Shown here: one piece after another, positions 9,737 through 18,660 of the stretch
Numbering within the stretch: position 1 is the first letter of the stretch
Layout of the letters: each line of letters opens with the position of its first letter
NCBI GenBank assembly: GCA_002842755.1
Contig: PHDU01000003.1
Span: forward strand, 68,414-121,352
From: Bacteroidetes bacterium HGW-Bacteroidetes-1
GTDB lineage: Bacteria; Bacteroidota; Bacteroidia; Bacteroidales; F082
Direction of reading: 5' to 3'
Length of the DNA: 52,939 nt
Translations under genes and position numbers: made by a program
The notes under the pieces: generated by a model
What the model was told of the DNA's origin: nothing
Databases searched by the model: none
What the model saw: only the letters and a program-made list of their open reading frames with translations

Positions 9737-9777
9737 AAAGATTGGTAAAGCTCATTTGACAAGCTTTACCAATCTTT
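9737..9777 (-). terminator. Intrinsic terminator between the second susD and GH30
   Basis: A perfect 16-bp inverted repeat (AAAGATTGGTAAAGCT at 9737-9752, complement at 9762-9777) with a 9-nt loop. On the minus strand the stem runs straight into a T-rich tail. It lies after the susD stop and ends 17 bp before the GH30 ATG. It should cut or protect the susCD transcript and lower GH30 expression relative to it. Confidence 0.85.
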
Positions 9778-9784
9778 AAAGTAA

Positions 9785-11245
9785 TTAATATCCGGTATTT
9801 TGTACCAATTTAGTGTTTTTATCAAGTTCTGACTGAGGGATAGGCCAAAGCAAGCTGTTTTCATTGAGCATATAGCCCAACGATGCTCCTCCAGGACCTT
9901 TAGCATTATTGATTACGTCAATGGCCCGGCCAGTCCGCTTCAAATCGTACCAGCGATGTCCCTCAAAGGCCAACTCCAAACGCCTTTCTTTTTCTATGGC
10001 AAGACGCATGGCTTGTTGATCAGCGGCACTGGTGTTTGGAAGATTCACGCGTGAACGTATTTGATTGACCAAAACTGCGGCTCCAGATACATCACCATTA
10101 GCATTCAGTGCTTCAGCCTTTAATAGCAGGATGTCGGCAAGTCGGATCAGAATATAATTTTGCGGACTATTGCTGGTAAAAATCCGATACTTATTAATAA
10201 ACGGAAATGATGCCTGAGGCCAGTAAGGATCAGACCAACTGCCAGTAACATCTTGAAAGATAATAGAAGAATTTTTTCTTACCATATCGTTTTCAGCATC
10301 ATAAGCTGCAACCAAATCATTTGAAGGGGTATTGAACTTCTTCCAGTCGAGACCTCTGAACATACTTGCTCCCCAGTTTCCACTTGAGGATGTGCCTTCG
10401 TAATTGATTTCAAAGATGGCTTCAGAAGAATTCTCATTTTCGTTATTCCAGAGCATGTCGAAGTCTGGCAGTAAACTGTATCCACCGCCAATGACGGCAT
10501 CAGAATATTGAAGCACTTTATCCCATTGTGGGGATTGCATTGTTGCATACACTTTTGCCAGCATGGCATTGGCAGAACCTTTTGTAACAAAACCTTTGTC
10601 AGAGGCTGTTGAAGGTACACTTTCAAGCGCAAATTCCAAATCTTCAACAATCTGATCAAAAACCTCTGCCATTGGTGAACGTGCCGGGAAAAGAATAGGA
10701 TAAATTTCTGGGAGAAGCTCAATACTAATTGTTTTTACTTCAGTCAGTTGCAAAGGGACATCGCCCCAAAGCTGTACTGCCTGAAAATACATAAATGCCC
10801 TGATCCATGCAGCTTCCCCTTTTATCTGATTCTTACGGTCAGCACTCAGATCGGGGACAGCATCCACGTTGTTGTAAACGGTATTTGCTTTTCCAATTGT
10901 TCCATAAAGATAAGCCCAGTCACGACTTACATTGGAATTGGTTGCGTCAATGCTGTATTCGTCAATCTGAAAATTGGAAGGGTTATCGGCTCCTGCATAA
11001 GCATCGTCTGATTGTGCGTCTCCGTTCACGAAGTAGTCCAGCGAAAAGTATTCATTTCGAAAATCGCCATAAATACCTCCTAAAGCAGCTTCAACTTCAC
11101 CAGCAGTCTTAAACAAAAGAGAATCAGCGGAAGTGTTAGAAATGGCAATGCTTTGAGACATTGGCTGAATATCCAGAAAATCCTTGCATGAGTTCAAACT
11201 GATGATACTCAAAAAGATAATAGCTATAATAATGATCTTTTTCAT
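9785..11245 (-). CDS. SusD/RagB-family outer-membrane glycan-binding lipoprotein (second pair)
   Basis: A 486-residue SusD-like protein with lipobox SLNSC followed by the typical 'KDFLDIQP' mature start. The N-terminal TPR-like half includes 'GEAAWIRAFMYFQAVQLWGDVPL', shown here only as part of the conserved 'RA.MYF..V.L.GDVPL' pattern. The C-terminal end carries 'ERRLELAFEGHRWYDLKRTGRA' style residues and 'LWPIPQSELDKN', both classic for the family. It forms the lid of the SusC barrel and captures oligosaccharides at the cell surface. It starts 11 bp after the susC stop, so the pair is co-transcribed. Length is normal. The substrate is inferred from the locus (beta-glucan). Confidence 0.96.
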   Translation of the reverse strand: MKKIIIIAIIFLSIISLNSCKDFLDIQPMSQSIAISNTSADSLLFKTAGEVEAALGGIYGDFRNEYFSLDYFVNGDAQSDDAYAGADNPSNFQIDEYSIDATNSNVSRDWAYLYGTIGKANTVYNNVDAVPDLSADRKNQIKGEAAWIRAFMYFQAVQLWGDVPLQLTEVKTISIELLPEIYPILFPARSPMAEVFDQIVEDLEFALESVPSTASDKGFVTKGSANAMLAKVYATMQSPQWDKVLQYSDAVIGGGYSLLPDFDMLWNNENENSSEAIFEINYEGTSSSGNWGASMFRGLDWKKFNTPSNDLVAAYDAENDMVRKNSSIIFQDVTGSWSDPYWPQASFPFINKYRIFTSNSPQNYILIRLADILLLKAEALNANGDVSGAAVLVNQIRSRVNLPNTSAADQQAMRLAIEKERRLELAFEGHRWYDLKRTGRAIDVINNAKGPGGASLGYMLNENSLLWPIPQSELDKNTKLVQNTGY

Positions 11246-11256
11246 GGTTCGTAAGA

Positions 11257-14178
11257 TTAAAATTCAACATTAAGACCAACTACAATAGCCCTTGATTGAG
11301 GATAGGTGCCGTAGTCAACACCCAATTCGGTAGCACTGCTTCCATAGGCATTCACTTCCGGATCGAATCCACTATAATTGGTTAAGGTAATAAGGTTTCG
11401 TCCGGTTATATACACCGACAGATTTTTGATTGCCTTAAAACGTGGGTTGTTGTCAAGTACCTTATATGAAAGCGAAATTGACTTCAGGCGGATATAAGAA
11501 CCATCCTCAATAAAACGGGATGAATTCCGAACATTGTTGATATTGCCTGCTTTTGGTATATCAGTAATATCTCCGGGGCTTTTCCATCGACGCAATACAT
11601 CAACCGATTGATTCTTACTGTCAAACATTCCTTCAAGATCAATTCGGGTGGCATTATAGATATCGTTTCCATAACTTCCCTGAAAAAACAAATTCAAATC
11701 AAATCGCTTGTAAGTAAGATTATTGGTAAATCCAAAAATAAAATCAGGGTTGGGGTCGCCAATTATTGTACGGTCTCCGGTATCAAAAATCCCGTTGTTG
11801 TTAAAATCATTGTATTTAATGTTCCCTGTTTCAGGATCAACGCCATCAGAAATGTAACCGAAGAAAGAACCAAGCGGAAGATCTGCTTTAAGAATGCTTA
11901 CGTCTTGATTGTTGCTGTATATACGGCCAAAATAATATACATCAGTATATTCCAGACTGATTACCTTATTCTTGTTGAATGACATATTAAAATCGCTCGT
12001 CCATTTCAACTTTTTATCCATATTAATTGTATTAATATTGAATTCAATACCCTTGTTTTCGATGGTTCCGGCATTGGTTTGGATGGTGCTTATTGGCAGG
12101 GAACTTGAGAGCTGTACATTGAGCAATACATCTTCAGTTTTTTTGATATAAGCATCCACATTAACAGTAACACGATAATTTAACATCGACAAGTCGAAAC
12201 CTATGTTTGTCTGAGCAGTAGTTTCCCATCTCAAATCAGGATTACCATAGGTAACCTGAACTGAAGCAGGTCCTGATAATGGGTTGGTAGGTGTGCGACG
12301 ATAATAACTAACCAAACCATAGCGGGCATAATTCGGTATACCTTCCTGATTTCCATTTTTACCCCAACCACCACGAAGTTTAAGATCATTGATAAATGTA
12401 AAGTCTTTCATGAAAGATTCAGACGAAATTCTCCATCCTGCTGAAAACGAAGGCATGGTTCCCCAATGCTGGGCCAGCTTTGATGAACCATCACGGCGAA
12501 CACTCATGGTCAGATAATACTTGCTATTATAATCATAAGTGGCACGGCCAAAAAAAGAAGCAAGGGCCCATTCATTTACCGAAGTTGAAGCATCGATGAT
12601 ATTCGCAGCATTCAGTGTTGTAACTTCAACATCTTCAGGAAAATCGGTGCCGTAAATGTATGAGTTGTTGCCTTTGTATTTTTGGATACTATTTCCAGCC
12701 AATGCAGAAATATGATGATTTCCAAAATTTTTGATGTAGTTTAAAGTGTTTTCCCAAAGAATTGTACTGTGGGTAGTTTTATCTGATTGTCCGATACCAT
12801 TGTTGTTGCGGCCGTAATTGGTCCGAAATGGATCGAGATAATAATCCCATTGATGCGTGAGCAGGTCAAGACCCACTCTTGAATTCAATTTAAGGTCTTT
12901 CATCAGGCTTAGCTCAGCATTAATACTTCCTGATATTTGGTTATCAATGGATTGCTGATCAGGACCTTCCATATAAGCTATTGGATTTTCCCAGGATGGT
13001 TGAAATGGATTTGGGTCATACTGACCACTTCCGTCTTTCTTGTAAACACTAAGAAAAGGAGGCGTATTGAGTGCACTCATAATGACTCCCCCTCGTCCGG
13101 AACTGGCATTGTCAGGGGTATCTTTGGTATTGAGGTGCATCATATTCAGATTAGTAGTAATATTAAGCCATGGCTTGATTTCGTTGTCAAGGTTAATGCG
13201 CACGGAATAACGGTCGAAGCGGGCTGGCTCAACAATACCCTGATCTGTCAGGTAAGACAATGAAACAAAGTGAGACGCCTTATCTGTACCACCAGCATAG
13301 GAAAGCTGATGCGATTGTGTATTACCTGTTCCAAATACTTTATCGGGCCAATTGTTAAATGCTGTTTGTGATGGATCGAGGCTACCGGGAAGAATTTCAT
13401 CCATAAGATCACGGTATCTTTTGGTGTTAAGGACTTCAATATTTTTTCTAAGGTCTGACATCCCGTAGTATGCATTGTATTTTATTGAAGTCTCGTTATC
13501 ACTTCCTCTTTTGGTAGTGATAATTACTACACCATTTGCAGCACGAGCCCCATAAATTGCAGCAGAAGATGCGTCTTTAAGAACGCTCATACTAGAAATA
13601 TCAGATGGATTTATAGACCTGATATCTGTTGTCGGGAAACCGTCAACCACATAAAGTGGTTCGTTTCCTGCCAGAACAGAAGTGGCTCCACGAACGCGAA
13701 CTGAGAGACCTGATCCGGGTTTTCCAGAAGGCTGCACCACCTGAACACCAGCTGCTTTTCCTTGCAAACCTTCGGCTGCTGATATCAGAGGCCGGTCTTT
13801 CATGGCTTTTTCATCTACAACGGCAACAGAAGTTGTAAGGTCTTTCTTCTTCTGAGTTCCATAACCAATCACAACAACCTCGTTCAAAGTTTTAACATCC
13901 TCAACTAAAAGGACATCAATGCGTGAAAGCTTGAGTACAGGGATTATCTGTTCTTCAAAACCAACATAACTGAATTTAATTGATTCATTGTCAGCAGAAA
14001 TAAAATACATCCCATCAAGGTCAGTAGTAGTTCCAATTGTAGTGCCAACAATCTGAACAGTTACACCGGGAAGTGGAACTCCTTTTGCATCAGTAACAGT
14101 TCCGCTGATTTGTCTGGTTTGTCCCATTAGTGAAACTGAAAATAACATGAGAATTATTAGAGGTATTGGTTTTATCAT
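11257..14178 (-). CDS. SusC/RagA-family TonB-dependent glycan importer (second pair)
   Basis: A 973-residue SusC-type receptor. After a signal peptide ending near MGQ come a CarboxypepD-like beta-domain ('ISGTVTDAKGVPLPGV', about residues 24-100), the SusC linker 'NEVVVIGYGTQKKKDLT', a plug with 'LQGKAAGVQV', 'IRVRGATS'-type motif and 'VLKDASSAAIYGARAANGV', and a long barrel ending in a terminal phenylalanine ('VVGLNVEF'). It imports oligosaccharides into the periplasm with its SusD partner. It is followed at 11 bp by susD. A terminator hairpin lies just upstream (14256-14289), so this pair may have its own promoter in the 77 bp between hairpin and start. I see only a poor -7 match there. Confidence 0.97.
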   Translation of the reverse strand: MIKPIPLIILMLFSVSLMGQTRQISGTVTDAKGVPLPGVTVQIVGTTIGTTTDLDGMYFISADNESIKFSYVGFEEQIIPVLKLSRIDVLLVEDVKTLNEVVVIGYGTQKKKDLTTSVAVVDEKAMKDRPLISAAEGLQGKAAGVQVVQPSGKPGSGLSVRVRGATSVLAGNEPLYVVDGFPTTDIRSINPSDISSMSVLKDASSAAIYGARAANGVVIITTKRGSDNETSIKYNAYYGMSDLRKNIEVLNTKRYRDLMDEILPGSLDPSQTAFNNWPDKVFGTGNTQSHQLSYAGGTDKASHFVSLSYLTDQGIVEPARFDRYSVRINLDNEIKPWLNITTNLNMMHLNTKDTPDNASSGRGGVIMSALNTPPFLSVYKKDGSGQYDPNPFQPSWENPIAYMEGPDQQSIDNQISGSINAELSLMKDLKLNSRVGLDLLTHQWDYYLDPFRTNYGRNNNGIGQSDKTTHSTILWENTLNYIKNFGNHHISALAGNSIQKYKGNNSYIYGTDFPEDVEVTTLNAANIIDASTSVNEWALASFFGRATYDYNSKYYLTMSVRRDGSSKLAQHWGTMPSFSAGWRISSESFMKDFTFINDLKLRGGWGKNGNQEGIPNYARYGLVSYYRRTPTNPLSGPASVQVTYGNPDLRWETTAQTNIGFDLSMLNYRVTVNVDAYIKKTEDVLLNVQLSSSLPISTIQTNAGTIENKGIEFNINTINMDKKLKWTSDFNMSFNKNKVISLEYTDVYYFGRIYSNNQDVSILKADLPLGSFFGYISDGVDPETGNIKYNDFNNNGIFDTGDRTIIGDPNPDFIFGFTNNLTYKRFDLNLFFQGSYGNDIYNATRIDLEGMFDSKNQSVDVLRRWKSPGDITDIPKAGNINNVRNSSRFIEDGSYIRLKSISLSYKVLDNNPRFKAIKNLSVYITGRNLITLTNYSGFDPEVNAYGSSATELGVDYGTYPQSRAIVVGLNVEF

Positions 14179-14253
14179 TTTATCATGTTTAAAGTATTAT
14201 TATTATTTCGAATATAATCGGAACCCAAAGATTACGATAGTGGAATTAAAGTG

Positions 14254-14289
14254 AAAACCAGGAGTAAGTCTTAATGCTCACTCCCGGTT
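14254..14289 (-). terminator. Intrinsic terminator after the PKD glycan-binding protein
   Basis: A 13-bp stem (arms 14256-14268 and 14277-14289, with two G-U pairs in RNA) closes an 8-nt loop. On the minus strand it is followed by a short T tract (TTTTCAC). It lies 27 bp after the stop of the PKD protein and 78 bp before the second susC, so it separates the two transcripts or attenuates read-through. The tail is weaker than in the other hairpins of this locus. Confidence 0.6.
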
Positions 14290-14316
14290 TAACTATCAGT
14301 TTGGATAATTCAAAAA

Positions 14317-16089
14317 TTATCTTTCAAGTACCATTGTCCATGCTGAACCACCATTATGTTCAGCAGTCAAATCAACAGAAACAATCAGGACTTCTTTATC
14401 GCCTGAATTTGTATACGCAATAACTTCATACTGATTGGTAGCAAAACCACCATTTGGAGGAAATGCTCCATCAATATTTTCTCCGCCATAATATCCCTTC
14501 ATGAAACCAATAAATGCTGCAAAGCCAGGTCCATTTGTGAGGGTAATAATTGCTCTGGCTCCAGAAGCAGCCGGAGTAAATGCATAGGTATGCGTATTGC
14601 ATGAACCAAAAGGAGCACCTGGGCTTGCTGCGATTTCTGCATCAGTCCAGCAACCGTTAGGTGTACCCATGTAGCCATCATTTCTTGAGCCGCCGTTGGT
14701 TCTGTATTCATAACCACCACCAGCAGAGAAAATAAATTCGTCATCCATCATACAAGACCAATCATCAGTTCCAGTGCTGGAGCCATCTAAGAAGTTTAAT
14801 GGGCATATCCACCATCCATCACTTCCTAAACCAGGGCCAACATAAATAGAATGACCTGATAACTGGAGTTTCCATGCACCGTTTTGTAATACTTCTTCGG
14901 TTAGAACAGAAGATGAAATTGTTATATCTTGCTGCGTAGATCTGGTTCCATTTTCGCCAGTAGCAGATAAAACAACAGTATAGATTCCATCCTGAGCATA
15001 CGTATGTACTGGGTTTTCATCAGTAGAAGTAGTGCCATCACCAAAGTCCCATAAGTAACTCGTTGAAAAAGTAGAAGAATTGCTGAAAGTAACAGTTAAT
15101 CCATCAAGGCTGTATGTAAATGAAGGTGAAGGAAGATTCCCAGGAATTGGCGGTTCGTCAGCAGGATTGTCATAATGAACAAGAACGAATCTCCAATATC
15201 CACCTGGAGCAGCATCACCTGGTGCGAATTTATAATTTGTTTCAACGATAAGGGTATCGGTTGTACCATCATACAATGAAATCAGATTGTATGTAACATC
15301 ATCCTGAGGAACATTATATTCGAGATCTGTTCCAACTTTGGAAAGACCTAAAAACGCACCTGTTCCCATAACCTTAAGTTTAGCATCAGTACCAGGAGTT
15401 AATTCAAATGTATGGTTTCCGCTTGCCCATGCTGATACGTCAACACCATCTTTGTTCAACATTGGTTCAGAAGTGGAGGCACACATATTATTTGCGCCGT
15501 CAGGATAAACAGAACCTTCAGCCCAGTAATCGCCTTTAGCGTCAAATATCATCTGGCCATCGCGTGTGAATGTCCATTCATCATTTAGCATACATGGGCG
15601 GATTGCAATCTCATCATTATTTCTGCCCATGGCCCACCATATCTCTGAACGATTATAAGGACCCACTTCAAGCGGATAGTTTTCGGTAGAAGGATCACGC
15701 AGGAGTTTCCATGTCTTTGATGTTTCACCAACCAATTTTGTCAAAAATGCGTTAGGGTCGCTGATTGTAACTTTTTGGGTAAAAACATCAGTTACACTTC
15801 CATTTAGTGAAGTTGCCGTGAGTGAAACCGTATATTCGCCAGTAGCGTCATACATGTGTACTGGATTGGCTTCAGTTACTGCTGCAGAATTGTCACCAAA
15901 ATTCCATGATAATGCTGAAAAGTTTTGAGACTCATTGGTAAATGTAACTTTCTTGTAATCGGTAGCATCAATAGCAAAAGAAAAACTGGCGATTACATCG
16001 GGATCTGGTTCATCTTTTTTGCAAGATGAGAATGGAACTAAGAGCACTGTTAGCAGTAGTGCCAGACTGATTCTAAGTGTTTTCTTCAT
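14317..16089 (-). CDS. PKD-domain surface glycan-binding lipoprotein
   Basis: A 590-residue lipoprotein (lipobox FSSC, then 'KKDEPDPD', an acidic stretch like a Bacteroidota surface-export signal). It is built as an internal duplication. PKD domain 1 (about 33-112, 'WNFGDNSA', 'HMYDATGEYTV') is followed by a roughly 200-residue module with 'WW' and 'MLNDEWTF'. PKD domain 2 (about 320-395, W347 in 'YLWDFGDG') is followed by a second module with 'GWWICP' and 'MMDDEFIF'. No catalytic motif is visible. Its place between enzymes and a susCD pair fits a SusE/SusF-like surface glycan-binding protein that holds the polysaccharide near the cell. The carbohydrate specificity is inferred. The 173-bp gap upstream is AT-rich and contains a TAAATTTG element at 16202-16209 that could be a separate -7 box, though no good -33 partner is seen. 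Confidence 0.8.
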   Translation of the reverse strand: MKKTLRISLALLLTVLLVPFSSCKKDEPDPDVIASFSFAIDATDYKKVTFTNESQNFSALSWNFGDNSAAVTEANPVHMYDATGEYTVSLTATSLNGSVTDVFTQKVTISDPNAFLTKLVGETSKTWKLLRDPSTENYPLEVGPYNRSEIWWAMGRNNDEIAIRPCMLNDEWTFTRDGQMIFDAKGDYWAEGSVYPDGANNMCASTSEPMLNKDGVDVSAWASGNHTFELTPGTDAKLKVMGTGAFLGLSKVGTDLEYNVPQDDVTYNLISLYDGTTDTLIVETNYKFAPGDAAPGGYWRFVLVHYDNPADEPPIPGNLPSPSFTYSLDGLTVTFSNSSTFSTSYLWDFGDGTTSTDENPVHTYAQDGIYTVVLSATGENGTRSTQQDITISSSVLTEEVLQNGAWKLQLSGHSIYVGPGLGSDGWWICPLNFLDGSSTGTDDWSCMMDDEFIFSAGGGYEYRTNGGSRNDGYMGTPNGCWTDAEIAASPGAPFGSCNTHTYAFTPAASGARAIITLTNGPGFAAFIGFMKGYYGGENIDGAFPPNGGFATNQYEVIAYTNSGDKEVLIVSVDLTAEHNGGSAWTMVLER

Positions 16090-16262
16090 GACTGAATTTT
16101 TTGTGGTTAATAATTAGAATTTTGAAATTTAATTGTTAATAATTAGTTAGTTAATATTAGGGTTATTTATTAATATGAATAATATTATTTTTTATGGTTT
16201 TCAAATTTAAATCTTTAACATTTTAATAAGATTAAATCGAGTTTGGTTTGGTTGCATTTTCG

Positions 16263-18599
16263 TTATTTTAGGATCATTTCTTTCGTTTCTATAACTATTA
16301 TTGCGACACGGAGTCCTCCTGCCAAGAGCGTAAAGTCACCTTTTTCAACCACCCATTTGTTGTTTAGATTAACAAAAGCCAATTCATTAACGGGAACCTT
16401 AAAGTAAATAATTTTTGATTCACCTGCCTGAAGCATGGTTTTTTGAAATGCTTTCAAGCGTTTTACAGAGGGAGTTAGCGAGGCATAGTGGTCGGAGCTG
16501 AATAATTGTACTACTTCCTTTCCTGCTACAGATGAGTTGTTACGAAGTTCAACACGAACCTCTATGGTTTCTCCAGGAAGATATTCATTTTTATCTGTTG
16601 AGATTTTAAGATACTCAAAATCAGAATAGCTAAGACCAAAGCCAAAATGATATTGTGGATTGTAATGCGTGCCGGTTGGTGAACCTGCTATTTCAAGCTG
16701 TTCAGCATGTTTAATGTAGTATGGTTCAAGGCTATTTGGATATCTTGGGTAGGTGTATGGCAGTTTACCTGAAGGATTAACATCGCCAAAAAGGGTGTTT
16801 GCAATAGCCAGCCCGCCAAAGTTACCAGGTAAATACGCTTGTAAAATTCCTTTTGTAAAAGGTTCAATAGCGCTTATTACACGGGGGCGTCCTTCAACCA
16901 AGACCAAAATCACTGGTTTTCCTGTTTTGTAAGCTGTTTTTACCAACATCTGCTGGTTTTCTGATAAAGACAAATCCTCTAGATCACCTGGTTTTTCGGT
17001 ATAGGAATTTTCACCAACACACAGTATTATAGCATCAGCCCGTGAAGCTTTTAAAGCAAAAGCATTTAGATCACCAACTAATTCTGCTTTATAATCCCCT
17101 TTCAGATCATATGACACTCCTTCAAAAAGTTCCACTTGTTCAGGAACTGCAGAAGACTCTCTAATAGCTTCAAAAATAGTATGATAATTTCCGGCAAATT
17201 CATCAACAAGCTCTCCTTGCCAGCTATAGCTCCAGCCACCATTGAGCGGACGCATTAGATTGGCTGCAGGGCCTCCAACCAATATTCGTGTGGACTTGGC
17301 TAAAGGAAGAATATTTTCCGAATTTTTGAGCAATGTAACGGATTCATTGGCTGTTTTGAGGGCTGCCTCTTCAAAAGAAAGCGAGCCAAAATCAGGGTAA
17401 TTTTCCAGCTCTGTGTAGGGTTGATCAAAAAGCCCAAGCATAAATTTGACGCGGAGAATCCGTGTAACGGCATCATCAACACGCGACATTGGCACATCGC
17501 CATTGTTCACCAATTCAATCAGATGATCGGCAAAATTAAAGTTGTAGGGCACCATTGACATATCAACGCCTGCATTGATAGCAATTTTTACTGCCTCCTT
17601 AGGCGATTGAGCAATCATGTGACGTGTGTGCAGATAATTAATATCTGACCAGTCAGAGACGATAAACCCAATAAATCCAAGTTCAACTTTCAATAAATCA
17701 TTCAAAAGTGCCTTATTGGCATGCACGGGCAGACCGTTAATTTCACCAGAATTAATCATTACTGTGAGTGCCCCAGCATCAATACCTGCTTTGAATGAAG
17801 GCAGGTGATATTCGCGAAGTTTATGGTCTGGAATCCAAGCAGGACTGCGGTCTTTTCCGCTTAGAGTTTGGGAATATCCTAAATAATGCTTTAAACAAGC
17901 AGCAATATGAACTGGATTTGAAATATCGTTATCCTCACCTTGTAAACCTTTAATTAGATTTTTCCCCATAACTGAAGCGAGATAAGGATCTTCACCAAAA
18001 GTTTCCCACTGACGTGGCCATCGGGGATCAACACCCAGGTCAAGAACCGGAGAAAAAGTCCAGGGCACTCCAGCAGCGCGTGTTTCATAAGCTGTGATTT
18101 CTCCAGCTTTTACAAGTAATTCCGGATTCCATGTAGCGGCCATTCCAATTTGCTGAGGGAAAAGTGTAGCACCAGCAACATAACTAGCTCCATGTATCAT
18201 ATCGAGGCCGTAAAGCACAGGGATTTTATGATGTCCGCCGGATAAGGCAAAATCCTGAATTTGCTTAACAATAGAATTCCATTGACGTAAATCGCGGGCA
18301 CGATTATTAGCAGTATTCAGAACTGAACCAATTTGGTACTTTTCAAATGCAATCTTTAATGATAAAGTATCCAATTCAAGTGGTTCGAAACTAGATAAGG
18401 AATCTTTCCCTTTTGTCAACACATCAAGCGTGACCTGGGTCATTTGTCCCACTTTTTCTTCCAAAGTCATGGTTTTGATCAGATCAGCAACTTTTTGCTC
18501 AATTTCTGAATTCAGGCTTGATGGTACAACTTTTGAAGTTTTGCTGTTGCACGATGCCATCAGAAAAACAGTAATTAGCAAAGCATAATAAATTTTCAT
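16263..18599 (-). CDS. GH3 beta-glucosidase lipoprotein (BglX-like)
   Basis: A 778-residue family 3 glycoside hydrolase. It has a lipoprotein signal (lipobox MASC), an N-terminal TIM barrel with 'VPVLYGLDMIHG', 'TFSPVLDLGVDPRWPRQWE' type features and 'CLKHYLGYS', and the catalytic nucleophile D316 in 'FIVSDWSDI'. The alpha/beta sandwich carries 'LCVGENSYTEKPGDLEDLSL', whose acid/base is likely the Glu of 'GENSYTEKPGD'. A fibronectin type III-like domain follows from about residue 660 ('EVRVELRNNSSVAGKEVVQLF'). It should release glucose from beta-linked gluco-oligosaccharides, finishing what the GH16 and GH30 enzymes start. The lipobox implies membrane attachment. Length and domain order match BglX-type enzymes. 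Confidence 0.94.
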   Translation of the reverse strand: MKIYYALLITVFLMASCNSKTSKVVPSSLNSEIEQKVADLIKTMTLEEKVGQMTQVTLDVLTKGKDSLSSFEPLELDTLSLKIAFEKYQIGSVLNTANNRARDLRQWNSIVKQIQDFALSGGHHKIPVLYGLDMIHGASYVAGATLFPQQIGMAATWNPELLVKAGEITAYETRAAGVPWTFSPVLDLGVDPRWPRQWETFGEDPYLASVMGKNLIKGLQGEDNDISNPVHIAACLKHYLGYSQTLSGKDRSPAWIPDHKLREYHLPSFKAGIDAGALTVMINSGEINGLPVHANKALLNDLLKVELGFIGFIVSDWSDINYLHTRHMIAQSPKEAVKIAINAGVDMSMVPYNFNFADHLIELVNNGDVPMSRVDDAVTRILRVKFMLGLFDQPYTELENYPDFGSLSFEEAALKTANESVTLLKNSENILPLAKSTRILVGGPAANLMRPLNGGWSYSWQGELVDEFAGNYHTIFEAIRESSAVPEQVELFEGVSYDLKGDYKAELVGDLNAFALKASRADAIILCVGENSYTEKPGDLEDLSLSENQQMLVKTAYKTGKPVILVLVEGRPRVISAIEPFTKGILQAYLPGNFGGLAIANTLFGDVNPSGKLPYTYPRYPNSLEPYYIKHAEQLEIAGSPTGTHYNPQYHFGFGLSYSDFEYLKISTDKNEYLPGETIEVRVELRNNSSVAGKEVVQLFSSDHYASLTPSVKRLKAFQKTMLQAGESKIIYFKVPVNELAFVNLNNKWVVEKGDFTLLAGGLRVAIIVIETKEMILK

Positions 18600-18660
18600 G
18601 TTAATATTTTAAGTAGGCTGTTAAGATTTACAATTCATCCTTGTTTATTTCAATTAATTT

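Noticed and set aside
10279-10722. 147-residue minus-strand frame within susD
   Set aside because: It is an out-of-frame shadow of a clear SusD gene.
16090-16262. Repeated GTTAATAATTAG motif between GH3 and the PKD protein
   Set aside because: Two copies in extremely AT-rich DNA; no regular spacing or dyad that would raise it above chance.
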